Assembly: GCA_003215935.1 (NCBI GenBank)
Contig: QCJQ01000007.1
Coordinates: 1-57,156, forward strand
Direction of reading: 5' to 3'
Source of the DNA: Prochlorococcus sp. AG-409-D09
GTDB taxonomy: Bacteria; Cyanobacteriota; Cyanobacteriia; PCC-6307; Cyanobiaceae
DNA length: 57,156 nucleotides
The position numbers and the translations under genes are program-made. Shown here in pieces: positions 18,677-28,796 of the stretch. Numbering within the stretch: position 1 is the stretch's first letter; every line of letters begins with the position of its first letter. The notes below the pieces were generated by a model, which saw only the letters and a program-made list of their open reading frames with translations, was not told the DNA's origin and searched no databases.

Positions 18677-19147
18677 ATGGATAAATTTTCAGATCTCATC
18701 ATTGTCCGATTAAATCCTACGCATTTAAAAAATTGCATTGCACTTGATGCCATCACTTTAAAAGCGATCTGGACAAAAAAACAATGGGAACGAGAATTAT
18801 CTGAATCGAACCGACTTTGTTATGGAATCTTCCACGAAAAAAAACTCATTGCCATGTCTAGCGGCTGGATTATTTGTGATGAATTGCATATAACTGTTCT
18901 TGCTGTAGACCCTATTCATAGAAAAAAAGGCCTAGGTAAAGTGATTTTGTCTACATTATTAAATAAAGCCCAATTAAAAGGGGCCCAAAAAGCCACTCTC
19001 GAAGTTTCAAGTGAGAACACCTCAGCAAATTCTTTATATAAAAAATTAGGGTTTAAACTTGAAGGTATTCGCCATAAGTACTATCAAAATGGATCTGATG
19101 CTTTGATTCTTTGGAATTATTTAAATTCAAAAAACTCAAATAATTAA
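18677..19147 (+). CDS. rimI: RimI-like ribosomal protein alanine N-acetyltransferase
   Basis: A 156-residue GNAT protein. The acetyl-CoA motif is clear: LAVDPIHRKKGLGKVILSTL (RxxGxG type), followed by ATLEVSSENTSANSLYKKLGFK, the asparagine-containing segment and final helix typical of RimI (N-alpha acetylation of ribosomal protein S18 in E. coli). Function as RimI is by family resemblance only. It diverges from lysA and is followed after 154 bases by clpC. Confidence 0.85.
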   Translation: MDKFSDLIIVRLNPTHLKNCIALDAITLKAIWTKKQWERELSESNRLCYGIFHEKKLIAMSSGWIICDELHITVLAVDPIHRKKGLGKVILSTLLNKAQLKGAQKATLEVSSENTSANSLYKKLGFKLEGIRHKYYQNGSDALILWNYLNSKNSNN

Positions 19148-19164
19148 ATCAAACATTTCCCAAC

Positions 19165-19177
19165 GAGGAGCTTCCTC
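19165..19177 (+). other. Short GAGGA/TCCTC inverted repeat after rimI
   Basis: A perfect 5-base stem GAGGA/TCCTC with a 3-base loop lies 18 bases after the rimI stop. It is not followed by a T run, so a Rho-independent terminator is doubtful. The remaining 124 bases before clpC hold nothing I can name beyond an AT-rich likely promoter stretch near 19240-19262. Confidence 0.25.
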
Positions 19178-19301
19178 AATAGTTAAATCTTTGTGAACCT
19201 ATTAAGCATATTCAAACTATTCATATTGCCAAAAAGAAAACCGTATACACATTTTATTGTCAATCCTGATAAATTACATATAAATGCAATTGGCCTAAAC
19301 C

Positions 19302-21860
19302 ATGTTTGAGAGGTTTACTGAAAAGGCCATAAAGGTGATAATGCTGGCCCAGGAAGAGGCCCGCCGCCTAGGTCACAATTTTGTTGGCACTGAGCAAATC
19401 CTTTTAGGTCTCATAGGGGAAGGAACAGGAGTTGCTGCAAAAGTTCTTAAGTCTATGGGAGTTAATCTTAAGGATTCAAGAGTTGAAGTAGAAAAAATTA
19501 TAGGTAGAGGTTCTGGCTTTGTTGCGGTAGAAATTCCTTTTACACCAAGAGCCAAAAGAGTTCTAGAACTTTCTTTAGAAGAAGCACGTCAATTAGGTCA
19601 TAACTACATAGGAACAGAACACCTTTTACTTGGGCTTATAAGAGAAGGAGAAGGTGTTGCAGCAAGAGTTCTTGAAAATCTAGGGGTTGATTTAACCAAA
19701 GTTAGAACCCAAGTAATCAGAATGCTTGGAGAGACTGCAGAAGTTACGACTGGAGGCGGATCATCAAAAGGATCATTAAAAACCTCCACACTTGATGAAT
19801 TTGGAACAAATTTAACTAAATTAGCTAGCGAGTCAAAACTTGATCCTGTTGTTGGTAGACATGAAGAAATTGATAGAGTAATTCAAATACTTGGTAGGAG
19901 AACAAAAAACAATCCGGTTTTAATAGGTGAACCAGGAGTTGGTAAAACGGCAATAGCAGAAGGTTTAGCTCAAAGGATTCAACAAGGAAATATTCCTGAT
20001 ATTCTTGAAGAAAAAAGAGTCCTAACTCTTGATATAGGGCTATTAGTAGCTGGCACAAAATATCGAGGTGAATTCGAGGAAAGACTTAAAAAAATAATGG
20101 AAGAAATCAAATCAGCAGGAAATGTAATTCTAGTTATCGATGAAGTGCATACTCTTATTGGAGCGGGCGCAGCAGAAGGAGCTATTGATGCTGCAAATAT
20201 ACTAAAACCAGCTTTAGCAAGAGGAGAACTGCAATGTATAGGAGCTACAACTTTAGATGAATATAGAAAACATATTGAACGTGATGCAGCACTAGAACGA
20301 AGATTCCAACCAGTAATGATTGGAGAACCTTCTATAGAAGATACAATTGAAATACTTCGTGGATTAAGAGAGAGATATGAACAACATCACAGGTTAAAAA
20401 TCACTGATGAAGCTCTAAATGCAGCGGCAAATCTTGGAGATCGTTATATTTCTGACAGATTCTTACCTGATAAAGCAATAGATTTAATTGATGAAGCTGG
20501 TAGTAGAGTCCGTCTTTTAAATTCAAAGCTTCCACCTGAAGCAAAAGAAGTAGATAAAGAATTACGCCAAATACAAAAAGACAAAGAAGAATCAGTAAGA
20601 GAACAAAATTTCACTAAAGCTGGTGAGCTTAGGGAAAAAGAAGTTGCATTACGAGAAAAAATAAGAACACTATTACAAGACTCCAGAGAAAAAGAGAGCA
20701 ACTCTAAAGAATCACAAAACCAAAAAATTGAACCTAAAGATAATGAACAAGATAAATCATCTAACAAAGAAAATAATCTAACAGGTTCCCCGATAGTTAA
20801 TGAAGAAGATATCGCACATATAGTTGCATCATGGACTGGTGTTCCTGTACAAAAACTTACTGAAAGTGAATCAGTAAAATTATTAAATATGGAAGAAACA
20901 TTACATCAAAGATTAATTGGTCAAGACGAAGCGGTAAAAGCAGTTTCAAAAGCCATTAGAAGAGCAAGAGTGGGACTTAAGAATCCAAATAGGCCTATAT
21001 CAAGTTTTATTTTCTCTGGCCCCACAGGGGTAGGAAAAACAGAGCTAACGAAAGCATTAGCAACATATTTCTTTGGAAGTGAAGAAGCAATGATAAGGCT
21101 TGATATGTCCGAATTCATGGAACGACATACTGTCAGCAAACTGATTGGATCCCCTCCAGGTTATGTAGGGTTTAATGAAGGAGGACAATTAACTGAGGCT
21201 GTCAGAAGAAGACCTTATACAGTTGTTCTTTTTGACGAAATTGAAAAAGCTCATCCAGATGTTTTTAATCTTCTCCTTCAATTATTAGAAGAAGGCAGGC
21301 TAACTGATTCAAAAGGAAGAACCGTTGACTTCAAAAATACTTTAATAATCATGACATCAAATATTGGATCAAAAGTAATTGAGAAAGGTGGCGGTGGACT
21401 TGGCTTTGAATTTTCCGGAGAAAATGTTGAAGATAGTCAATATAATAGAATCAAGTCCTTAGTTAATGAGGAATTAAAACAATATTTCCGTCCTGAATTT
21501 CTTAATAGATTAGATGAAATTATTGTATTCAGACAGCTTACAAGAAATGAGGTTAAGGATATAGCAGAAATCATGCTCAAAGAAGTTTTCCATAGAATAC
21601 ACGAGAAAGGAATACACTTAACTGTATCTGATGCCTTCAAAGAAAGACTAGTAGAAGAAGGGTATAACCCATCTTATGGAGCAAGACCATTAAGAAGAGC
21701 TGTGATGAGATTATTAGAAGATAGTCTTGCTGAAGAAGTACTTTCAGGAAGAATAAAAGATGGTGATTATGCCGAAGTTGATATAGATGAAAACAAAAAA
21801 GTCATAGTAAAGCAAGTAGAAAAGAATAAAACAGTGCAACTTGCCGGAGCAAGATTATAA
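19302..21860 (+). CDS. clpC: ClpC, AAA+ unfoldase of the Clp protease
   Basis: An 852-residue HSP100 protein. The N domain has two repeats ([18 protein letters not shown] and [18 protein letters not shown]). AAA-1 has [13 protein letters not shown] at about 208, and AAA-2 has [13 protein letters not shown] at about 572. Between them is a coiled-coil middle domain with the UVR-like segment [11 protein letters not shown], which marks ClpC rather than ClpB or ClpA. The linker around residues 470-495 is unusually rich in Lys, Asn, Ser and Glu. It feeds substrates to ClpP/R and in chloroplast lineages is essential for photosystem protein turnover. Start ATG at 19302 gives the standard N-terminus MFERFTEKA. 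Confidence 0.97.
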   Translation: MFERFTEKAIKVIMLAQEEARRLGHNFVGTEQILLGLIGEGTGVAAKVLKSMGVNLKDSRVEVEKIIGRGSGFVAVEIPFTPRAKRVLELSLEEARQLGHNYIGTEHLLLGLIREGEGVAARVLENLGVDLTKVRTQVIRMLGETAEVTTGGGSSKGSLKTSTLDEFGTNLTKLASESKLDPVVGRHEEIDRVIQILGRRTKNNPVLIGEPGVGKTAIAEGLAQRIQQGNIPDILEEKRVLTLDIGLLVAGTKYRGEFEERLKKIMEEIKSAGNVILVIDEVHTLIGAGAAEGAIDAANILKPALARGELQCIGATTLDEYRKHIERDAALERRFQPVMIGEPSIEDTIEILRGLRERYEQHHRLKITDEALNAAANLGDRYISDRFLPDKAIDLIDEAGSRVRLLNSKLPPEAKEVDKELRQIQKDKEESVREQNFTKAGELREKEVALREKIRTLLQDSREKESNSKESQNQKIEPKDNEQDKSSNKENNLTGSPIVNEEDIAHIVASWTGVPVQKLTESESVKLLNMEETLHQRLIGQDEAVKAVSKAIRRARVGLKNPNRPISSFIFSGPTGVGKTELTKALATYFFGSEEAMIRLDMSEFMERHTVSKLIGSPPGYVGFNEGGQLTEAVRRRPYTVVLFDEIEKAHPDVFNLLLQLLEEGRLTDSKGRTVDFKNTLIIMTSNIGSKVIEKGGGGLGFEFSGENVEDSQYNRIKSLVNEELKQYFRPEFLNRLDEIIVFRQLTRNEVKDIAEIMLKEVFHRIHEKGIHLTVSDAFKERLVEEGYNPSYGARPLRRAVMRLLEDSLAEEVLSGRIKDGDYAEVDIDENKKVIVKQVEKNKTVQLAGARL

Positions 21861-21893
21861 GAAAAAACCAAACATCCAATAAAAAATAAGTTT

Positions 21894-23012
21894 ATGATTA
21901 AAAATACTAATTATCAATCAATAGCACCCTTAAAAGTTATTCGTGGAGAATCTGCATGGGAAGAAAGCAAACAGTTAATTAAAATGATTTGTAAAAAGCC
22001 TCTTTTATTAGGTAGAAGTTCCTCAACAGAAAATATTAGGAATGTTTTAAAAAGTGATCTAATTAACATTGGGCTAAATACAATTTCAGGCTTACTAAAA
22101 TATGATTGCTGCGAAGAAGATTTAAACCAAATCCTTCAGATATCAAAAGACAATAATTGTGATGCAATTATTGCAGCTGGTGGAGGAAAAGTTCTAGATG
22201 CTGGGAAATTAATTGCAAATAGACTATCTATACCAGTAATAACAATTCCTCTAAGTGCAGCTACATGTGCAGGATGGACAGCACTTTCAAACATTTATTC
22301 TCCTAATGGTGCTTTTATTAAAGATGAAATACTTAATTCATGCCCAGATTTATTGATTTTTGATTATTCCTTCATAAGAAAAGCACCACCACGAACATTA
22401 GCAAGTGGAATTGCTGATGCTCTTGCCAAATGGTATGAATCTTCTCTAACAAGTTCTGCAAGTAATGATGGATTAGTTCAACAAGCCGTTCAACTTGCAA
22501 GAGTATTAAGAGATCAATTACTTATTGATTCTCAGGAAGCTTTTAAGAACGTAAACAGTGATTCATGGATAAGAATTGTCGAAGGTTGTGCACTGACAGC
22601 AGGGCTAATAGGAGGTGTTGGCGGTTCAAACTGCAGGACAGCCATTGCTCATCCAATGCATAACGGCTTAACCCAATTAAATTTCTCTAAAAAGCCTCTT
22701 CATGGAGAAATTGTTGGAGTCGGAATAATTATCCAATTGCATCTTGAAGAACTTAATTCAAACAATCAATTAGCCAAGCAAGCTAGATTACAACTTACAG
22801 AATTTCTTGAAAAACTAGAGTTACCTACAGATATAAAATCACTTGGCTTAAATGATATTAGTATTAATAATTTAAAAAAAGCCTGTGAATTCGCATGCAA
22901 TAAAAATTCAGATATTCATAAACTTCCTTTTGAGGTGAAATTAGAACAATTATTTAAAGCAACTTTAGCATCATTAAATATATCCCAAACAACTCTAGAA
23001 AAAAGATCTTGA
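21894..23012 (+). CDS. Glycerol-dehydrogenase-like NAD(P)-dependent oxidoreductase
   Basis: A 372-residue protein of the iron-containing alcohol dehydrogenase/GldA superfamily. The nucleotide-binding segment AIIAAGGGKVLDAGKLIA and VITIPLSAATCAGWTALSNIY are typical. Metal ligands are in place: Asp in SGIADALAKWYE, then His in AIAHPMHNGL and LHGEIVGVG. The true substrate is uncertain (glycerol or another polyol or sugar phosphate). It starts 33 bases after clpC, and its TGA overlaps the TTG of the next gene (TTGA), suggesting coupling with the hydrolase. Confidence 0.82.
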   Translation: MIKNTNYQSIAPLKVIRGESAWEESKQLIKMICKKPLLLGRSSSTENIRNVLKSDLINIGLNTISGLLKYDCCEEDLNQILQISKDNNCDAIIAAGGGKVLDAGKLIANRLSIPVITIPLSAATCAGWTALSNIYSPNGAFIKDEILNSCPDLLIFDYSFIRKAPPRTLASGIADALAKWYESSLTSSASNDGLVQQAVQLARVLRDQLLIDSQEAFKNVNSDSWIRIVEGCALTAGLIGGVGGSNCRTAIAHPMHNGLTQLNFSKKPLHGEIVGVGIIIQLHLEELNSNNQLAKQARLQLTEFLEKLELPTDIKSLGLNDISINNLKKACEFACNKNSDIHKLPFEVKLEQLFKATLASLNISQTTLEKRS

Positions 23013-23914
23013 ACAAAGAAATAAAGACCCCTTATCCCAACCTTCTTTCAAATAAAGAACAACTAAATACTATCAAAAGCCAACTTCTTGACCCTCTTGC
23101 AATTGACTTGATAAATAAAGTGAAGTGGCTTGAAATAAAAGGGTTTTCTAGATCAAAATCAGAATTATTTCCAGTCGTTAACTGTGGTAAAGGACCAACA
23201 ATTTTACTTCTACACGGTTTTGACAGCTGCTTTCTTGAATTCAGAAGACTAGTCCCGCTACTTAGTTCAAGCTATCAAATACTTATTCCAGATCTCTATG
23301 GATTTGGATTTGCCCCAAGAGCTGTGGAAGGAAAATATAATGCAGAGAATATTGTCAAATTTATCAATCAAATCTTACTCCAACCCCCTGGAGAAAAACC
23401 TATTGGAATAATTGGAGCATCAATGGGCGGTGCACTTGCAATGGAAGTAGCGAGAAACAATCCCAAATTAATTAATCGACTTTTGTTATTAAGCCCAGCA
23501 GGATTAACTGGAAAAAGAATGAAAGTACCATGGCCCCTTGATCAAATTGGTGTTTGTATTCTTAGTAATCCATATTTCAGAAAGAAGCTTTGCGAAAAAG
23601 CATTCTCAAATCCAAAAATAAATGTAAATGAACAAGAGGAACAAATTGCTTCCATTCATTTAAAAGTTCCTGGATGGCGCTCATCTTTAGCTGCTTTTGC
23701 TCGAAGTGGTGGGGTTGCAAATTATGGGTATCCTTTACCATCTCAGCCCATAAAAGTATTATGGGGTTCAGAAGATAATATACTTACACTTGATGAAAAA
23801 ATAGCATCAAAAGAATTATTAAAAAACAACCAAGAAGAAATTAAAAATTGTGGGCATCTTCCTCATCTTGAATATCCGCAATTAGTAGCAGATAAATGGA
23901 AAGATGGCATTTAA
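23009..23914 (+). CDS. Alpha/beta-fold hydrolase
   Basis: A 301-residue hydrolase beginning at a TTG (MNKEIKTPYP) that overlaps the preceding stop by 4 bases; no better start is nearby. The oxyanion segment is LLHGFDSCFLEFRRL. The nucleophile elbow is GASMGG (Ser). The acid is in WGSEDNILTLDEK and the His in NCGHLPHLEYPQ, so the catalytic triad is complete. Substrate unknown; distant similarity to haloperoxidase- or esterase-like members, including those in cyanobacterial chlorophyll and carotenoid metabolism, is not diagnostic. Its end overlaps the DUF2993 gene by 11 bases. Confidence 0.85.
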   Translation: MNKEIKTPYPNLLSNKEQLNTIKSQLLDPLAIDLINKVKWLEIKGFSRSKSELFPVVNCGKGPTILLLHGFDSCFLEFRRLVPLLSSSYQILIPDLYGFGFAPRAVEGKYNAENIVKFINQILLQPPGEKPIGIIGASMGGALAMEVARNNPKLINRLLLLSPAGLTGKRMKVPWPLDQIGVCILSNPYFRKKLCEKAFSNPKINVNEQEEQIASIHLKVPGWRSSLAAFARSGGVANYGYPLPSQPIKVLWGSEDNILTLDEKIASKELLKNNQEEIKNCGHLPHLEYPQLVADKWKDGI

Positions 23915-24548
23915 TTTAACTAATACTTCTTTAAAAGACAAAGGATTATTTCTAAAATTAATTGAAAATGGGTTAAAAAAATGGATTATTAGTAAATGCA
24001 ATTCAGTGCAAAGTCTAAAATTAGAAGTGTTTGGTTCGGATTTAGATTTATTCAAGGGAATAATTAAAGAGATCAAATTAACTGCGAAAAAAGTTACCTT
24101 CAAAGGCCTATCTTTTAATATTGTAAAAATCAATACTGGAAAAATAAGGCTTAACATAAAAGTTTTCAAAAAATCAATTAATATTAAAGAAAAATTTAAA
24201 ATAGAGGGAGAAGTAAATTTCACAAGTAAAGAACTAGAGGATTCCTTACTTTTGAATGAATTGAGCACACTTCGTTGCTGGCTATCTAAAGAAATATTAG
24301 AAGTTAAAGAACTTTTATCTTTTAAAATTGATTCAGATAAAATAAAACTAATAGGACTAAATGAAGATAAAGAAAAAATCAAAACTGCTTATTTTACTTT
24401 ATTAGCTGACAAAGGAAAAATCATCATTTTGAATGAAGAGTGCTGCATAAATAAGACTTTGCCAATGGACAAAAATATCTATATTAGTGAAGCTAATATT
24501 ACAAAAGGAGAAATTATTTTAAAAGGTTATTCAAATGTTATCCCTTAA
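23904..24548 (+). CDS. DUF2993 family protein
   Basis: A 214-residue protein with the pattern of DUF2993 (LmeA-like): a first helix LIENGLKKWIISKCNSVQSL, then alternating beta strands such as LEVFGSDLDLFKGIIKEI and KVTFKGLSFNIVKINTGKI. LmeA in mycobacteria is a periplasmic lipid-binding protein. No signal peptide or lipobox is evident here, so location is unclear. Last gene of the clpC run; it converges with cdsA with a 4-base overlap. I do not know its role. Confidence 0.65.
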   Translation: MAFNLTNTSLKDKGLFLKLIENGLKKWIISKCNSVQSLKLEVFGSDLDLFKGIIKEIKLTAKKVTFKGLSFNIVKINTGKIRLNIKVFKKSINIKEKFKIEGEVNFTSKELEDSLLLNELSTLRCWLSKEILEVKELLSFKIDSDKIKLIGLNEDKEKIKTAYFTLLADKGKIIILNEECCINKTLPMDKNIYISEANITKGEIILKGYSNVIP

Positions 24549-25429
24549 TTAAAAACAGGATGGATCAAAATTAGAGTATAATAAACGACTGCTGGAGTAA
24601 ATAAATAACTATCAATTCTATCAAGGATTCCTCCATGACCAGGTAGAACATTACCTGAATCTTTGATTCCAGCATCTCTTTTCATCATAGATTCAACTAG
24701 ATCGCCAATTAAAGCAAAAAATGCTATTAAAAAGCCAAGGAAGGCTCCTATTAGAAATCCATATTTCCATTCCAAAAACACTCCAAAAATCCCACCTAAA
24801 AGAATTGAGCTGAAAAAACCTCCAAGTGCACCTTCTATCGTTTTCGAAGGAGAAATGGGCGAAAGAGGTGTCGATCCAAATTTAATTCCAAACGCATATG
24901 AACCTATATCAGTTGCAACAATCATTAAGCATGAAATCAAAGTTATTATCATTCCTGAAGAGTAAATTTCAGGCCAAATACTAGGGACAAGGTTTATATC
25001 ATTCGGTAAATCTATTGAGATCAAACTACGTAATTTCAACCAATGACTAGGAAGAAATCCCAAATAAAACAAACCAAAAATAGAAGCTGCTATATCTGCA
25101 ATTGATCCAGTAACGGGTTGCAAAAGCAACCATCCACAAACTGCAGCACCAGAAAGGGGCAATACAGCGCCTACAAGATCATAAGAAATATGTCCATCAC
25201 AAGCTAACTGAGTCAAAACAAGAAGCAATTGACATGCAACAAGAGTTGTTTTAGTGGCAGGTCTTATACCAGTAAATTCAGCCATCCTGAAAAATTCTAA
25301 TAAAGCTAGCTGAACAATTAATCCAACTGCAAAAGTAAACCACCAGCCTCCCAGTCCAACTATCAAAAGCCCAAACAATCCTGCTGCAAGACCGCTGATA
25401 AATCTCTTTTCATAGGAGCCTAATAGCAT
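24545..25429 (-). CDS. cdsA: Phosphatidate cytidylyltransferase
   Basis: A 294-residue membrane enzyme that makes CDP-diacylglycerol from phosphatidate and CTP, the branch point to phosphatidylglycerol. It has about seven hydrophobic segments. The CDS signature spans residues 248-274, with key residues KRDxGIKDSG and LPGHGGILDRIDS. SPSKTIEGALGG, the other conserved loop, is also present. Length is normal. About 160 AT-rich bases separate it from the decarboxylase gene upstream. Confidence 0.95.
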   Translation of the reverse strand: MLLGSYEKRFISGLAAGLFGLLIVGLGGWWFTFAVGLIVQLALLEFFRMAEFTGIRPATKTTLVACQLLLVLTQLACDGHISYDLVGAVLPLSGAAVCGWLLLQPVTGSIADIAASIFGLFYLGFLPSHWLKLRSLISIDLPNDINLVPSIWPEIYSSGMIITLISCLMIVATDIGSYAFGIKFGSTPLSPISPSKTIEGALGGFFSSILLGGIFGVFLEWKYGFLIGAFLGFLIAFFALIGDLVESMMKRDAGIKDSGNVLPGHGGILDRIDSYLFTPAVVYYTLILIHPVFN

Positions 25430-25589
25430 TAACTACAACTAGGGCTAAATAAAATTCAAGTATATTATGTTGAGATCCAAAACAATAGAATTAATTCATT
25501 TCATAGTATTAGCAAGCATTTTTTGAAATCATGAGAAAACATCTCTGTAAAAATCAAATTTATCCCGTTTATTTATGAACATAAAAAGT

Positions 25590-26987
25590 TTAGGAAACAA
25601 CCCTTATATAATTTGGGATTTGACTAGGCCATTTAGAATGATGAGATATTAACCAGGAAACTATTTCTGAGTCTAATTTTTCTCCAGGAATAATAATTGG
25701 AATTCCTGGAGGGTAAGGACAAATAAAGTCTGCAGAAACTTCACCTACGGAGTTAATAAGTTCCACTTTCTTATGATCTAATTTCCAAGCATTAGAAATG
25801 GAAATAGCAGGAACTCTTAATGACTTCAATGGAGGCTTAATGAAAATAGGTAATGGAGGTCTTTCCTTATAGAAATTTAGAAGTTTCTTAAAAACACTTT
25901 CAAGTGAATAAACAAAGTCAGTATGAGGTGCAAATCCTAAACAAAATGTCAAGCAACCTGGATCAGGTAATTCTGCAATTACACCATTAGAAATAAAAAA
26001 CTCGTCGGCCTCAAATCCACTAACTCCTATCTTTGCAGTATTTAAAATAAGTCTCAAAGGATCATGATTATTTACTAACGGGATACCTTTTTTTATTAAT
26101 TTCTCCCTGAATTTAAGAGCATTATCAATTCTGTTTTTAATTTTCCTTTGTCCTTTCTTGCTTCTCAACACTCTCAAGGCAGATTCACAAGAAGCAAGCA
26201 ACAATGAACTTGGGCTTGTTGTTTGAATCAAAAGTAAACTTCTTTCAATTGAAACAGGGTCTACTCTCATACCTTGAGACCAAAGTACTGCAGTTTGAGC
26301 AAGACCTTGCGCTGACTTGTGTAATGAATTAATGACTAAATCAGCTCCTGCTGAAAGAGCAGAATCAGGTAATTTTCCCGGAAAATCAATACAAAAATAA
26401 GTTCCATGTGCTTCATCTACTAATACAGGTAAATCATATTTATGAATCTCTTTAATTAAAGACTTTAAGTTGGAAGAATATCCTTGATATGTTGGATTTA
26501 ACAAGATAACTGCAACAATATCGATTCCTTTAGTTTTTATTTTTTTAAAAGCATTTGATAAACAATTAACATCTGGGGGTAAATAATGACCTAACTCTTC
26601 GTCAAAAGGCAAATCATATAGTATTGGATTTATTTCTCCTAAAATGCAAGCTTGGATAACGCTACGATGAACATTTCTGGGCATTAGAACAAATTGTTTC
26701 GGCCTAGCAACAGAAAAAAGTGCTGCCTGTAACAAACCAGTGGCGCCATTGACTCCATACCAGCAATTTTCAGCACCACTTTCCAAAGCCGACAAGTCCT
26801 GACTTCGTGCTACTACCCCATCACGAATCAAAGGGCCTCCTAAACCAGGTAATTCTGGTAAATCCCAAACCCCCGGTTTTTTTCTAAGTAAACCCTTAAA
26901 TTTTTCAGGTAATGCTTTTCCCTTTCCATGTGCTGGAAGAAAGTAACTTTTGCCCGTTGAATTCAAGAGGAATTTTTCTAAACTCAT
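25590..26987 (-). CDS. Orn/Lys/Arg decarboxylase, group with short chains
   Basis: A 465-residue fold-I PLP enzyme of the major Orn/Lys/Arg decarboxylase family. The N-terminus has FLPAHGKGKALPEKF, the substrate and cofactor core LVDEAHGTYF, and the PLP lysine in INSLHKSAQGLAQTAVLW. The C-terminal domain contains CPYPPGIPIIIPGE, as in bacterial speA/cadA-like short enzymes of about 480 residues. It lacks the large wing domain of the E. coli enzymes. Whether arginine, lysine or ornithine is decarboxylated cannot be told. It diverges from the UbiB-like gene. Confidence 0.85.
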   Translation of the reverse strand: MSLEKFLLNSTGKSYFLPAHGKGKALPEKFKGLLRKKPGVWDLPELPGLGGPLIRDGVVARSQDLSALESGAENCWYGVNGATGLLQAALFSVARPKQFVLMPRNVHRSVIQACILGEINPILYDLPFDEELGHYLPPDVNCLSNAFKKIKTKGIDIVAVILLNPTYQGYSSNLKSLIKEIHKYDLPVLVDEAHGTYFCIDFPGKLPDSALSAGADLVINSLHKSAQGLAQTAVLWSQGMRVDPVSIERSLLLIQTTSPSSLLLASCESALRVLRSKKGQRKIKNRIDNALKFREKLIKKGIPLVNNHDPLRLILNTAKIGVSGFEADEFFISNGVIAELPDPGCLTFCLGFAPHTDFVYSLESVFKKLLNFYKERPPLPIFIKPPLKSLRVPAISISNAWKLDHKKVELINSVGEVSADFICPYPPGIPIIIPGEKLDSEIVSWLISHHSKWPSQIPNYIRVVS

Positions 26988-27038
26988 AAAATTAAAGAAT
27001 TTTCTCTAAAATCACCTATCTAATTTAATTTCAAGAAG

Positions 27039-28733
27039 TTGAACAACTCAAATATTCAAGGGAATGCAAGAACATATGATAAAGGAATGCAATACAACTT
27101 TGATCGAGATTTAATCTGGTTATTATTCAGGCCGTGGATATTTTTCCCTCGACTGATAGGAATAGTTAGTAGCTTGTCACTTCTTGTAGTTAAAATACTT
27201 CTCCTGGGATCAAGCAAAAAAGTTGACGTTCAGAAAAATCTTGCAAAATCCTTACTAAAAACCCTTACAAACCTAGGTCCATGTTTTATTAAAGTAGGGC
27301 AATCTCTATCCACAAGACCAGATCTTATCAGGAGAGACTGGCTTGATGAACTTACAAACCTTCAAGATAATTTACCTCCATTTAGCCATGAAAATGCTTT
27401 AGCAATAATTGAAAAAGAATTAGGTAAAAATATAACTGAAATATTTGAAGAATTTCCATCTTCTCCAATAGCTTCTGCAAGTTTAGGCCAAGTATATAAA
27501 GCAAGACTTAAAGAAAATTACTGGGTTGCAGTTAAAGTGCAAAGACCTAATCTTGCCTTTATCATTAGAAGAGATATCGTAATAATTAAGATACTAGGCT
27601 TAATTAGCTCACCATTATTACCTCTTAATCTTGGCTTTGGTTTAGATGAGATAATTGACGAGTTTGGGAAAAGTCTTTTTGAAGAAATTGATTACAAAAA
27701 AGAAGCCAGAAATGCTGAATTTTTTTCCTCACTATTTAAAAGCAATGACGCGGTTACGGTACCTAAAGTAGAGAAACGTTTTTCCACAACAAAAGTATTA
27801 GTAACAAGTTGGATTGATGGAAGTAAATTAAAAAATAGAGAAGAGCTAATTGAAAATCAATTAGAACCTAGTTCTATCATTAGAACTGGTGTAGTAAGTG
27901 GTATTCAACAACTTCTTGAATTTGGCTATTTTCACGCAGACCCTCATCCTGGGAATATGTTTGCATTAAAAGGTAAAACAGGGGAGCTTGGAAATCTTGC
28001 TTACGTTGACTTTGGGATGATGGATTCAATCTCAGATAAAGACAGATTAACTTTAACTGGTGCAATAGTTCACTTGATAAACAGTGATTATCTATTAGTA
28101 GCGAAAGATTTCCAGAAACTGGGATTTCTGAATAAGCACCAAGACCTTAAACCCATAGTACCTATACTGAAAGAGGTTCTTGGCAATGCTGTTGGGAAAA
28201 ATGTTGCCGCATTTAATTTCAAAGAGATAACAAATAAGTTTTCGGAATTAATGTTTGATTATCCATTTAGAGTACCTGCACGATTTGCCTTAATTATCAG
28301 AGCAGTTATCAGCCAGGAAGGTTTAGCATTGAGATTAGATCCGAATTTTAAAATAATAAATATTGCTTACCCATATGTAGCAAAAAGACTTTTAACATCA
28401 AATACAACAGAAATGCTTGATATATTGCTAGAAGTTATATTCGATAAAAATGGGCAGATAAGAGTTGAAAGAATTGATAATTTATTAGATGTTTTAACAA
28501 AAGATTCGCAACAGCCAACAACTGAACTTCTACCAGTAGCATATGCTGGTTTAAAACTACTTCTAACCTCAAAGGGAAAGTTAATTAGAAAAAATCTTTT
28601 AATGAGTATTATAAAAGATGATAAGATTAATACCAAAGACCTAAAAGAGCTAATAGGACTTTTAAGAAAAAAATTCAACCTTGTAAATCTTGGAAGGACA
28701 TTATTAAAGAAAGTCAATCCTCTAACAGTATAA
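27039..28733 (+). CDS. ABC1/UbiB/ADCK-family protein kinase-like
   Basis: A 564-residue atypical kinase-like protein starting at TTG (MNNSNIQGNARTYDKG). The family hallmark KxGQ appears as FIKVGQSLSTRPDLI. The ATP-binding Lys is in VAVKVQRPN, preceded by the alanine-rich loop SPIASASLGQVYKA. The catalytic region is FHADPHPGNMF, then the DFG-like YVDFGMMD. A hydrophobic segment near 35-55 suggests membrane association. Bacterial UbiB supports quinone synthesis. Cyanobacteria have several paralogues linked to plastoquinone, tocopherol and stress, so the specific role here is unknown. Confidence 0.9.
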   Translation: MNNSNIQGNARTYDKGMQYNFDRDLIWLLFRPWIFFPRLIGIVSSLSLLVVKILLLGSSKKVDVQKNLAKSLLKTLTNLGPCFIKVGQSLSTRPDLIRRDWLDELTNLQDNLPPFSHENALAIIEKELGKNITEIFEEFPSSPIASASLGQVYKARLKENYWVAVKVQRPNLAFIIRRDIVIIKILGLISSPLLPLNLGFGLDEIIDEFGKSLFEEIDYKKEARNAEFFSSLFKSNDAVTVPKVEKRFSTTKVLVTSWIDGSKLKNREELIENQLEPSSIIRTGVVSGIQQLLEFGYFHADPHPGNMFALKGKTGELGNLAYVDFGMMDSISDKDRLTLTGAIVHLINSDYLLVAKDFQKLGFLNKHQDLKPIVPILKEVLGNAVGKNVAAFNFKEITNKFSELMFDYPFRVPARFALIIRAVISQEGLALRLDPNFKIINIAYPYVAKRLLTSNTTEMLDILLEVIFDKNGQIRVERIDNLLDVLTKDSQQPTTELLPVAYAGLKLLLTSKGKLIRKNLLMSIIKDDKINTKDLKELIGLLRKKFNLVNLGRTLLKKVNPLTV

Positions 28734-28796
28734 TTATTTTGATTTAAATATTCATTATGAAAAAATAAGATGAATCAAGAAGCAAGCAATAAATGA